Below the pieces are notes generated by a model. The model saw nothing but the letters and a program-made list of their open reading frames with translations. It was not told the origin of the DNA and did no database searches. Positions 1 through 9,935 of a stretch of 32,880 nucleotides of DNA are shown piece by piece. This DNA comes from Plantago elongata (taxonomy: Eukaryota > Streptophyta > Magnoliopsida > Lamiales > Plantaginaceae), in the NCBI GenBank assembly GCA_036897095.1, contig JAYMSP010001375.1, positions 1-32,880 of the forward strand, read 5' to 3'. The translations under genes and the position numbers were made by a program. Numbering within the stretch: the first letter of the stretch is position 1; the number at the start of each line of letters is the position of its first letter.

Positions 1-611
1 TATCACAACCAAACAACACATCTCCGTAAATGAGGCGCAAAAACCAAATCAAAATCTATGAAGTAAAACAGATCAGTGTGCGAAAAAAGTACAGAATACA
101 TTCAGTATACTCCTGCCAGATTATACGACAAGTTCTATTGCAACAAACTGAAATAAGGTCACGATTTACGAAAATGAATTCACATTTTGTCAAAATATTG
201 TACTCTTACATTTGCAATCGGAACAATACAAACCACCATACTAGCAGCCTCAATGAGAACAGAACAGTATACCATAAAGCATTAAGAAACGCTCAGATCA
301 TTATTTAGGTTTCCGGAAACAGTAGAACTAAAATGGATCCACATTTCATCGGAACAATTAACAGTCCACCACAAAAGAACAACAAATAACAAATCTCCTA
401 CAATCACAAAACCTAGCTTATCGTCACAAACGCACAGATCATAATTTCAGAAACATCAGAACTAAAACGAATCAACATTTCACACCACGAATTCATAACA
501 AATCACAAATCAGAACATAATCAAAAACCCTAACCGTCAAAAACACAGATCTGAATCAAAATTGAGCAACCGAAAGCCAAAAAACAGGAAATCGTACGGT
601 ATAAAACTCAC
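1..611 (-). other. Intron 1 of the reductase gene (partial)
   Basis: This AT-rich sequence lies downstream of the GTGAGT donor on the minus strand. I find no stretch resembling the second reductase exon. A 92-codon open frame on the plus strand here has no recognisable features. The intron is therefore at least about 610 bp, or its far end is outside the window. Confidence 0.65.
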
Positions 612-830
612 AGCGGCGTAATCAGGGTGAGTAGTGGTCATGGAAGCGGAAGTTTCAGCGGCCAACTCGTCGATCTGTGTGGTGGTAACGCCTTTGTGCA
701 GACATTCAAAGACTTTCTGCGCCACCAAAACGACGTCGCAGTCGAGTCCATAACTGAGCTTCTTCAGCGTCGAAGTGATCTTGTCGACGTTAACCGGCTC
801 GTGCCTTCCGTCTCTCTTTACCACTTCCAT
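612..830 (-). CDS. RNR1: Ribonucleoside-diphosphate reductase large subunit, first coding exon (partial gene)
   Basis: This exon encodes the N-terminal 73 residues of the class I ribonucleotide reductase large (R1) subunit. The enzyme reduces ribonucleoside diphosphates to deoxy forms for DNA synthesis. It starts MEVVKRDGRHEPVNVDKITS and carries the ATP-cone-type stretch KLSYGL..VLVAQKV, then GVTTTQIDELAAETSASM and HPDYAA, all typical of eukaryotic R1 N-termini. I chose the ATG at 828-830, not an in-frame ATG 30 codons upstream, because R1 proteins begin directly at M-x-VVKRDGR. The exon closes with a consensus donor, GCT|GTGAGT, at 611/612. In relatives the next residues are LAARIAVSNLH. I do not see these in 1-611, so intron 1 runs off the left edge. 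The exon has no frameshift or stop. Whether the rest of the gene is intact cannot be judged here. Confidence 0.9.
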
Positions 831-908
831 TTCGCAGCTCTGTAGAGAATATTGTGGAACGGTTGAAGGAGATGATGAGATATCAGATATGGAGAAAATG
901 AAGATGTA

Positions 909-922
909 TTTTCCCGCCAAAA
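909..922. promoter_or_regulatory. E2F-type site upstream of the reductase ATG
   Basis: The sequence TTTTCCCGCCAAAA contains TTTCCCGC, an exact match to the E2F/DP consensus TTTSSCGC. It lies about 80-90 nt upstream of the reductase start codon. Plant ribonucleotide reductase genes are established S-phase targets of E2F, so the position and content fit cell-cycle control. Binding is inferred. Confidence 0.65.
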
Positions 923-1025
923 CAAGGATAGAATGTTTGAGGAGAAAGTGTAACTTGCTGAAGAAGGAAAGGAAAAGAAGTTACCAGAGTTATATTCCCA
1001 GATTTGTTTCTATCTTTACACTACT

Positions 1026-1034
1026 AATATAAAT
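1026..1034 (-). promoter_or_regulatory. Possible TATA element of the reductase gene
   Basis: On the minus strand this reads ATTTATATT, about 195 nt upstream of the start codon. It would give a leader of roughly 160 nt that contains the E2F-type site. The match is modest and AT-rich sequence is common here. Confidence 0.3.
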
Positions 1035-1771
1035 CTAATCTCTCCGTGGATTATAATGATCATGGTGTATAATTTGTCAAAAGGCATATTAGACAATTGA
1101 AGAATTGGATCGGAGTGGGAATTAGTTATACAGTTATATTCGTTTAGACATATATAATCGAAATTACTTCATTTGTAATACAAAAAATTTAATTATTCTG
1201 AAATAATTAAGTTTTAATGTTATGATACATTATACATTTACAAAATCTATAAGTACTATATAATAGTTTCACTCTTTCCCAGAGAACATTACCCTCTAAA
1301 GTGGAGATTGAATTCTTTCACGTTGAAAACCTCCAATTAGTGATTGTTTCTTAACCTTTATCGGTGAGTTTCCGTCCAAATATGTTCCGAGCGATGGTGA
1401 GACCACTAAATATGTTCCGGGAGTATGCTTCGTTGGTGCAGAATATTTGGAATATGCTAATTAACATATGACGGTTTTACCCATTATTTTTATAGAAACA
1501 TGATTTCTAAAAAAGCAAATAAAATTTATTATATATTTCGTTTGTCTTTCGTTGTCAGTGTTTTTCAACTAGGATTGAGTTGTATTACTTCTAATTCTAT
1601 TATAAATAGACCATAACGTTTAGAAAGCTAAGTGCACATTGTCAACAATTAATGGATAAGACAGGTACTTGGATAGAAGTTGCACATGTTTGTTTTGCTT
1701 TCGTTTTTTATATCTAGATCTTCGGATCGATTTGTACTTACTTGGCTTTGGATATGATGAGACATGTAAAG
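1035..1771. other. Intergenic region between the reductase promoter and the copia inverted pair
   Basis: AT-rich with no recognisable gene. It contains a textbook TATA box on the plus strand (TATAAATAG, 1601-1609). A short ATG frame at 1651 may be spliced at ATGGATAAGACAG|GTACTT. The left copia LTR begins about 160 bp after the TATA box, so this could be the stump of a promoter separated from its gene. That is speculative. Confidence 0.4.
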
Positions 1772-3187
1772 TGTTAGGAAAATTTATTTAGTATTTTAAT
1801 CACTCAACATAATAATTTATCCTAATTCAGAAAGGTCTTTAGTATTCTTGTTTCCTTTGAACATTGTAAAGAAGAAATACATCAAGTATGATAGTTTTTA
1901 GAAACCTTGTAATAAGATGTTAGATCTCTGAATGTAATTTTTATATAAGTTTGAAGAAGACCAAGAATGAAGCATCCAAGCAAAGGAGAATACCTTTCGC
2001 ACAAAGGTATCTAAAGACCAAAGAGGAAAGTCCCTTAGATGGTTGCTTTCAAAAGCTATGTATAAACTTGTGTTTTGTTTATTAAAACAAAGTTACAACT
2101 AAGTTTCTGAGACAATAAATTTCTGAGCGAAGGAAAATGTGAAGCTTTAAAAAGCTATGTGCATCCGTTGAGACTAAATGACGAAATATTGTACATCATA
2201 TTTAATTCTCGACAAAAATGTCACTATCTTTTGCAGAACTCTCTGAAAAGAGACTTACGGAGTACTAATTTAAAGATGTGAACGGATTGAATTTAAAATA
2301 CATCTAACGGATACTATTCGAACAACTATCAAATTCATCTATAAATATCACCAATTAGAAGCTGAGAAATACACACACGAACTACGCTAATATCTACCTT
2401 CAAGCAAGTATTCCCTCAAGCATTCACTATTCTCTCTAGGCTTCTGTTGTGACCAAAGCTCGAGAAATCACTAGTAGTTCTAAGTGTCCTGAGTTCAACA
2501 AATATTGTAATTTGTGAAAGAGTTGAATCATTGCATAACTTTTTGAGATTCATTCTCTTAAACAAGTCTCATAACTTGGGCCAGTTAAAGAGCAAGCTAC
2601 CATACACTGCATAAGTATATTAAGTAGACTTGATCCTTCAAGCTCTCTGAATATAACTAAAAAGTTATAAAAGAAGCTTACCTGACAATCAACTCATAAC
2701 TAAACACCATCACGGCGTGGAGTACATGAAGTACTTGATTTGGAAAATCAAGGAATAGCTCCAAGGTTATCTTGAGTACAAGAAGTACTTGGCTCGAGGA
2801 GAGGGAACAACTAAGGGGGAACATTTTGTTGGAAACCATTTGTTTATAGGAATCTTAGAATAAGATTTTTGTAAGGTGGATTCAATTATCTGTTCTAGTA
2901 GATTCTAGATCTCTAAAAGGTCGAGTGGATTAGTTGGAGGATTACATCACCTCCAGATTCCACTATACTTGTTGTGTTATTTACTTTCTGTATTTACATT
3001 TTAGCAACACACACACACATATTTATTACTGCCAAGCACAAACTCATTTATCTATCGCATAATCTTCTGCTCTCTTAATATTAAGAACCGGATACCTACA
3101 AGTATCTGAGAAAATGTGTCGGTAAAAGTTTTAAAAGACTATTCACCCCCCCTCCAGTCTTTTACTTTACCGTTATCTGGACCAACA
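1772..3187 (+). repeat. Ty1/copia LTR, left arm of the inverted pair
   Basis: A 1,416-bp LTR beginning TGTTAGGAAA and ending GGACCAACA, so it has the TG..CA ends of LTR elements. The boundaries are set by comparison with two other copies here: 7,818-9,198 (minus) and 22,784-24,188 (minus), of 1,381 and about 1,405 bp. Shared marks include CACTCAACA near the start, TACTTGATTTGGAAAATCAA and ACATCACCTCC in the interior, a CA-dinucleotide run (about 3,008-3,020) and a C-rich run near the 3' end. It is followed at once by a primer-binding site. The flanking 5 bp (TAAAG) does not recur after the right LTR. Confidence 0.85.
2340..2347 (+). promoter_or_regulatory. LTR TATA box
   Basis: TATAAATA lies mid-LTR, and the solo-type LTR has the same element at the matching place (23,631-23,638 on the minus strand). 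The right-arm LTR has the variant TATGAATA. This is the expected core promoter at the U3/R border. Confidence 0.55.
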
Positions 3188-3189
3188 AG

Positions 3190-3201
3190 TGGTATCATAG
3201 C
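3190..3201 (+). other. Primer-binding site, initiator tRNA-Met type, left arm
   Basis: TGGTATCATAGC lies 2 nt after the LTR end and matches the plant tRNA-iMet primer-binding site TGGTATCAGAGC with one substitution. The right arm has the perfect match. Confidence 0.8.
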
Positions 3202-3260
3202 AGGTTTTCAAGCCTTCTGCATTGAACCTCGATCCCCCATATAAGTAAAGGTTTTTTGTC

Positions 3261-4975
3261 CCCGTTCAGAAAGCTGCTATACTAAAGTCACTGAAATTGG
3301 AAACGATATATGCTTCTATTGTCAGAAACCTGGTCACTTTAAACGTGATTGTCTTGCTTTCAACAAGCTCAAGACAGGTAGCAAAAAGGAGAAAAGAACT
3401 TTCAAAAGAACTCAAAGAGCCTTGCTCACTAAAGTGAGAAATAAGATCCAAATTCAACTTGATACTTTGGACATTGAGTCAGACTCTACGATGAGGACTC
3501 GGATGACTCAAAATTACCATCACCAGTATTGTGCGGAATCACTCACGATGTAATCGACTTTGGCCAAAAGAAGAATGAAATGTGTTGACTTGTTGAGATA
3601 ATGGGTCCCGACACCTCCAACATTGAAATGTGCATTATGTTTGATGAGGTAACTAATATAACACAGTTGTTGTATTATGAAAGTGATGATGATGGTATCA
3701 AGGATTTGGAATTGGTCAAAAGTGAACTTGATCGATACGAAAGAGTATTTTTGGTTGTTGAATCTAAAACCAAAATTATGGAATAATGCAAAGAGACTCT
3801 TGAAAAAGAGGTTTCTATGTTGACCAAGGTAACTGAGAACAAGGACGCTGAAATAGCTTCATTACAGTCTCAGATATCTAAGAATGAAACTTTTCATAAA
3901 TTGGCCTTGAATGATCTGAATGAGAGAATGAAGAAGCTTCTTTCTGAAAATGATGAACTGAAAAAGAAAGAAATTTCCTTCAAATCATTTTTCAAAGCTA
4001 GTGACACTCTCACGGAATCTTATATGAGAGATCCTTCGAGAAAGGCGGAATTGGACTTGATGCTCAATCAAATAGCTCCACTCCCCTGAAAAAGAGTGAT
4101 GGAAGGTTGACCTTTGTAAAAAGTCAACAAAAAGGTCCTCAAGAAACCTACAACATTGGACAGAAAGCTAAGGTTCTTAAAAAAGGAAAGGCAGTTGCGA
4201 CCAAACCTTTGAAGGAACAACAAGTCCCAAAGAAACTTGTGGATAACGTTTCTGAAAAGAAACACAACCCTCATACTTGTGATCATCCACAATGTTGTAT
4301 TGCAGGACTTGGCGTATTCCCCACTGTACCATTTTATGGATATAAGGATGGTGCAAAAACTAGTAAGGCTGCTGAAAATCGTGTCCAGAAAGCCAATGGT
4401 ACTCATAATGGTATTGGTTATCATGCTATCGGGAAAGTCCTCATGCAACAATATAAGGAAGGATAAGAACGATGGTGGAAAGCTAGAATTCCTTACAACA
4501 ATTATCAGAAGTGGAAGCAATCCCATGCCACTGAAAATTTTTAATGCCAGGGCTAGAAGAAATTTGGCCAGGAAGACTAAACTTGCTGAAAGCATGTTCA
4601 GGAACCTGACAAGTCTCTGACGCCACCACGAGGAACACCCAAGAAGGAAAATTGATCTTAAATCTAATGATTCTAGAATTCCTCCTTATGTTCCAAGTAG
4701 ACAAAAACCAACTCCTAAGAGATTCATTCAAACATGGATTCCCACAGGAAGAACGTTTAGTCTAGATGGTTCTGTTTCTGAGGCAAGAACCTAACTCCTA
4801 TTTTTAGTGCTCTGCAAAATGCGTCTTAGACTAAGGCTCAATGGCTATTTGATAGTGGATGCGGGAAGCACATGAAAAGAAATAAAGCAAACTTGGTCAA
4901 TATAAGGTATGCAATAGACCAAACATCAAGTTTGCTGGAGGAGAATTAAATCCTTCCATAGGATTTGGCAACGTC
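3261..4975 (+). pseudogene. Copia gag C-terminal part and protease start, left arm (decayed)
   Basis: Remnant of a Ty1/copia polyprotein. Reading starts next to the gag zinc knuckle, which keeps all ligands (CFYCQKPGHFKRDC, CX2CX4HX4C). An acidic segment, a long coiled-coil/charged region (about 3,600-4,090), a TFVKSQQKG..QKAKV block and a PTVPFYGY block follow. It ends in the aspartic protease motif WLFDSGCGKHM at about 4,842-4,875. The family encodes capsid and the protease that matures it. Stops and frame changes break the frame near 3,490, 3,590, 3,785 and 4,090. Compared with the right arm, about 1 kb covering the gag start and its UBN2-type region has been deleted just after the primer-binding site. 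The long gag tail after the knuckle resembles the Sire/Maximus lineage, but I cannot confirm lineage without reverse transcriptase. Confidence 0.8.
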
Positions 4976-5035
4976 AAATTGGGCTCCCTTACAATTTCTG
5001 ACGTCAAATTGGGCTCCCAATTTTGACATTGCAAA
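4970..5035. repeat. Junction of the copia inverted pair
   Basis: The two arms meet here. Left-arm ATAGGATTTGGCAACGTCAA is mirrored by TTTTGACATTGCAAATCCTAT on the other side. Between them the block ACGTCAAATTGGGCTCCC occurs twice in direct order, about 29 bp apart. GGGCTCCC/GGGAGCCC gives local complementarity that could have guided joining. Beyond this point neither arm continues into integrase. Confidence 0.7.
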
Positions 5036-7716
5036 TCCTATAGAAGAATTTAATTCTCCTCCAACAAATCTGATGTTTGGTCCAGTATCACATACTCTAT
5101 ATTCAACCAAGTTTGATTTGTCTCCTGTCATGTGTTCTCCGCATCCACTATCAAATAGTCATTGAGCCTTAGTCCATGACGCGTTCTGCACAAAATAGGA
5201 AACATGAGTTAGGTTTGTGCTTCAGAAACAGAACAACTTAGACTAAATACTCTTCCTGTGGGAATGCTTTTCTGAATGAATCTCTTAGGAGTAGATTTTT
5301 GTCTACTTGGAACATAAGGAGGAATCTTAGAATCATTGGATCTTAGATCGATCTTCCTTCTTGGAGTGTTCATTGGTGTTCCTCGTGGTGGCTTCAGAGA
5401 CTTGTCAGGTTTCTGAGTTTGCTTTTCAGCAAGCATAGTCTTCCTAGCAAAGTTTCTTCTAGCCCTGGCAATCAGATTTCCAGTGGCTTGGGATTGTTTC
5501 CACTTATGATAATTTCTATAATCAATTCCAGCTTTTCACCATCGCTCTTGTCCTTCCTTATATTGTTGCATTAGGACCTTCCCGGTAGCACGATAGCTAA
5601 TACCATTTCGAGCACCATTGGCTTTATGAACATGATTTTCAGCAGCCTCACTAGTTTCTGCATCATCCCTATATCCATAGAATGGTACAGTAGGAAATAC
5701 ACCCAGATCGGCGATGCTTCCCTTCCTAGTGATACAACGTTGTGGATGATCACAAGTTAAAGGTTCATGTTTCTTTTTGGAAACCTTTTCCACATGTTTC
5801 TTTGGGAGTTGTTCCTTCAAAGGTTTGGTCGCAACTGCTTTACCTTTTTCAACAACCTTAACTTTCTGACCAATGCTATAGGTTTCTTTGGAACCTTTCT
5901 GTTGACTTTTTACAAAGGTCAACATTCCATCGCTCTTCTTCAGAGGAGTGGAATTACTGGATTGGGCATCAAGTCCAAGTCCTTCTTTCTCAGAAGGGTC
6001 TCTCAAAATATGATTGAATCTTCGTGAGAGTGTCACTAGCTTTGACAAATGATTTGAAAGAAACTTCCTTCTTTTTGAGTTCTTCATTTTCAGATAGCAG
6101 TTTCTGAGTATCTCATTTAGCTCTTTCAAGGCTAGCTCGTGAGAATTTTCATTCTCCAATATCTAAGAATTCAGAGATACTATTTCAGCGTCCTTAATCA
6201 AAGATACCTTGGTTAAATCAGAAATCTTTTTCAAGAGTTTCTTTGCATTCTTCCAAAATTTCGGTCTTTGACCCAACAACCAAAAATTCTCTCTCATATT
6301 GATCAAGTTCACTCTTGACCAATTCCAAATCCTTAATACCGTCATCATCACTTTCATAGTACAAGAATTGTGATGTGTTTCTTACATCATCAACCACAAG
6401 GCATTCTTCAATGTTGGAGATGCCAGGATCTACTATTTCAACAACTCCAGACAAATCATTCTTCTTTAGGTTAAAGTCGATAACATCGTGAGTAATCCCG
6501 CACAATTCTGGTGATGGTAATTTTGAGTCCTCTGAATCCTCATCTTCAGAATCTAACTCAATATCCAGAGCATCAAGCTGAATTTGAATCTTCTTTCTCT
6601 CTTCAGTGAGCAATGCCCTCTGAGTTCTTTTGAATGTTCTTCTCTCCTTTTTGTCACCCATCTTAAGCTTGTTAAAAGCAGGACAATCACCTTTGAAGTG
6701 CCCGGGTTTCTTACAATATAAGAAGATATCATTCCCAACTTCAGTACTAACAACTTTCTGAGCAGGGTTGTTTAGAAAGTTGTTCATTTGGATGTTCTTG
6801 TACTGATGGTAGTTTGGGCCGAGATGCTTTTTCAGCTCATCTTTTGCTTTTCTCCTTTCAATCTCTTGACTCACATATTTCTTCGTGTGACGCACAACAA
6901 GAGCATTTTCTTCATACACTTCTTTGGTATCCTTCTTTTCAGAAGTACCTTGAGTAACTAAAACAACACTCTGCAACTTTTCAGCTGCAAGCAATCCTCG
7001 TTGGGTTGTCTCATAGTTTACAATGGGTAAATGTGAAAAGAGTTCTACTGGAGTGACATGAGGCTTTCCCTGATTAAAGTAGAAGTATTGGGTATGTTCC
7101 CAATTATGGTTCAAACTCCTGACAATGATTTTCACCTTCTCAAAATTTGAATATCTGTCACTTTCTCCAAGTGCAGCCATATCACTCATGAAAGTAGTAA
7201 ACCGAAAATCAAGTTCTTCCATAGTTTCAGTGGGAACCTGTTTGAAATTTTGGAATTTCAACTTCAGAACCCCGGACTTGTTTTCCTTGTTTTTCTCAGT
7301 TCTGGCACATATTTCTTCAATCAATTGCTAGTCAAATTTCACCGTCTTTGCACACTACAGTTTGCACTGTATATGCTCAGGTGTCGATCGAATGATGATG
7401 TTACGAGCTTGACCATCCAACCTGTGTCTGTTGGCATCTTCCGATGTCTAGAGTTCACGAAATTTATCTTCATACTAAACTTGTCCAACATCGATACGGC
7501 CACTATCACTAGTAGAAGTGTCACTACCTTCAGCATCAGCGTTTCTCCGACCATCATATACTCAATCACATGTTTGAGCTGTCTGATTTTGATTGGTCCT
7601 TCCTTGATGGCATAGATCATCTCAACAATGATTGCTTCAAGATGCAACATCATGTTGTTCTTCCATTTCTCGTAATTCTCAGAACTGGAGCATGACTCAG
7701 AGATATACCTACACAC
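5036..7716 (-). pseudogene. Copia gag and protease start, right arm (decayed)
   Basis: A more complete version of the same gag, on the minus strand. It begins near 7,716 with an NYEKWKNNMMLHLEAI region typical of copia gag N-termini. After a frame break, a long open stretch (7,324-6,218, 368 codons) holds the UBN2-type segment (FTTFMSDMAALGE..EKVKIIVRSLNHNWE), then the zinc knuckle. The knuckle has lost its first cysteine (FLYCKKPGHFKGDC against CFYC in the left arm). The coiled-coil tail and the PTVPFYGY block follow (6,159-5,536). The protease start DSGCGEHMTGDKSN lies near 5,110-5,145. The tryptophan before LFDSGC is a TGA stop here. A 2-bp deletion near 6,220 shifts the frame relative to the left arm. 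Protein identity to the left arm is visibly well below 100% (about three quarters in the clearest block), so the arms are not a recent duplication. Confidence 0.82.
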
Positions 7717-7803
7717 TTAACACATAATTAAAATGTCCTCGGAAAGTGAAAAAAACCTTTACCTATCTGGGGGATCGAGGTTGAGAAGACTTGGGAATCT
7801 CCT

Positions 7804-7815
7804 GCTCTGATACCA
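7804..7815 (-). other. Primer-binding site, initiator tRNA-Met type, right arm
   Basis: On the minus strand this is TGGTATCAGAGC, a perfect tRNA-iMet primer-binding site, 2 nt downstream of the LTR end. Confidence 0.85.
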
Positions 7816-7817
7816 TT

Positions 7818-9198
7818 TGTTGGTCTAGATAACAGCAAAGGAAAAGACTAGAAGAGGGGGGGGGGTCGAAAAGTCTATTCAAACTTTTGTCGATAAACAG
7901 TCTTTCTCAGAAACTGGGAGGTGTCTGATACATAGGTTCAGAGAGCGAAAGACTTATGCGATAGATTAACATGATTGTGCTTTGCAGTAATAATGTGTGT
8001 GTGTGTAATGTTGTAAAGTAAATAACACATCAGTTATAGTTGTATCTGGAGATGGTGTAATCCTCCAACTAGTCCACTCGGCCTTTCTGAGATTTGAAAT
8101 CACTAGAACAGATAATTGAGTTCACCTTACAATAAATCATATTCTAAGATCCCTACAAACAAATTGTTCCCAATCAAATGTGCCCCCTGATTTTTTTCCT
8201 AGCTCCTCGAGCCAAGTACTTCCTGTACTCAAGATAACCTTAGAGTTTTTCCTTGATTTCCCAAACCAAGTACTTCCTCTATTCCGCACCTTGATGGTGT
8301 TGGTTATATGTTGATTGTCAGGTAAGCTTCTTTTATAACTTTTCAGCTATGTTTTCAGAGAGCTTGAAGAGATGACACTACTTGATATACTTATTTAGTA
8401 TATGGTAGGTTCTCCTTACTGACCCAAGTAATTGGTATCCGTTATGGAGAATGTGCTTCAGAAAGGGTATCCAAAAGTTCAACTCTTTCACGAATAACAA
8501 TCTCTTGTTATATGTTCAGGACACTTAGAACTACTAGTGATTCTTCGAACTTGTTAATCGCAACAGTAAGCTTGGAGAACGGTAGTATGAATGCTTGAGA
8601 GAATACTTGCTTGATAGTTGATATGAGCGTAGTTCATGTGTGTATTTCTCAGCTTCTAAGTGGTGATATTCATAGATAAATTTGAGAGTTATTTGAATAG
8701 TACTCAGAAGTCCCTTTCTCATTTTCAGAGAGGACTATGCATTGATCGACTTTTCAGCTTGTGTAATTAATGCACTGTACTATTTCTTGTCCTGTAGTTC
8801 CAACGGACACATGAACCTTTCTGAAAGCTAGCATGCTCCTTGACTCGATGTTGTCATATGTTCAGAGACTTGTTATGTGCAATATTTGCACTATACAATA
8901 TGCTTTCTGGACATAGTCTATCAGCGGAGACTAACCCTTATGTCTTCATCAAACTCGTGTAATCTTCAGTTTTTAAATCTTCGATTAAAATTCATTGCTA
9001 GGATCCTTTTTCATGCCTTCACAAAACATAAAATTACATTCAGAGACCTAATAATTCTATTACAAGCTTAACTAGACTAACATACTAAGTGATTTCGTCT
9101 TTTATAATGTTCAAGTGAACTAAGAGTACTAGTAACCTTTCTGTACTAAAAATAAATCATATGGTGATTGATCAAAAATACTATAGATATTCCTAACA
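7818..9198 (-). repeat. Ty1/copia LTR, right arm of the inverted pair
   Basis: A 1,381-bp LTR reading TGTTAGGAAT..AGACCAACA on the minus strand, homologous along its length to the left-arm LTR and to the LTR at 22.8-24.2 kb. It carries a G10 run at 7,856-7,865, matching the C-rich tract of the left LTR, and a TG-dinucleotide run near 7,990-8,003. The 5 bp outside it (TCACG) do not match the left flank, so there is no target-site duplication spanning the pair. Confidence 0.85.
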
Positions 9199-9935
9199 TC
9201 ACGTCACAATACAAATAATGTCCACTACTTTCTCATAGTTTTAGTAATGCTCTATGGTCAAATACTCCTTTCACAATTTATGAATCTTAACCTAGAAACT
9301 ATGTGACCCTATTTTCCGTGGTTGATTCATCTTTAATATCCCCAATAAATTTATGGAGACGGAACTAATTTTTCGGGCCCAGTTTTGATTTTTGTGTACT
9401 TCATGTTGAGCGCAAATTAGGCTCTTTTATATAACATGGATGAAGCCCATACACGAACATAAATAAGGAAGAAAAATCATCTGTATTGATGATCCGTGAG
9501 TGCATACGACAGTTTTCTGAAGATAATTGTTAAGGAGGCGGAAGGTTTTTCAGGAAGGAGGAGACACGATGTTTCTGTTGTGAAAATACTAGGAAACAAA
9601 TTCTATTCCTATTCTAATTCCAAGTCTAATACTATATACTACTAATTAAATAATATACTAGCTACACAATAACTCTCCCGCTAAATCACATTACTACTAT
9701 AGTAATGGTAATTATAATTTAATTATTTCTAACTTTTAACAAATTAATCTTAAATTACAACAATAAATAATTAAATAATTTATATGTAATAAAATAATTA
9801 CTATTTTTTATTATACAATTATTATTAACTTATTTATTATTATTGTTTAAGGTAATTTTGTAATCAAAATTAAAGATAATTCTTTTTTTTAAATAAACAG
9901 TCAAGGGCTCTCAAATTTTATGTATATAATAATAA
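9199..9935. other. AT-rich spacer
   Basis: No gene is recognisable. The segment 9,600-9,900 is extremely AT-rich, with many ATTA/TAAT runs and a T8 run near 9,882. If the region to its right belongs to a LINE on the minus strand, that run could be its 3' A-tail, but this is weak. Confidence 0.4.

Noticed and set aside
30-308. 92-codon plus-strand open frame
   Set aside because: It lies in the reductase intron on the opposite strand, has no recognisable motif, and its AT-rich composition matches the non-coding surroundings.
831-920. Longer reductase N-terminus from the upstream in-frame ATG at 918-920
   Set aside because: The extra 30 residues do not occur in the family, which begins at M-x-VVKRDGR, and the stretch overlaps the E2F-type site.
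627-1032. Plus-strand open frames over the reductase exon
   Set aside because: They are antisense shadows of the coding exon and promoter.
4068-4731. Minus-strand open frames across the left copia arm
   Set aside because: They are shadows of the plus-strand gag reading, which carries the family motifs.
1772-9198. A single complete LTR retrotransposon
   Set aside because: The LTRs are inverted, not direct, both primer-binding sites face inward, there is no pol, and the 5-bp flanks differ.
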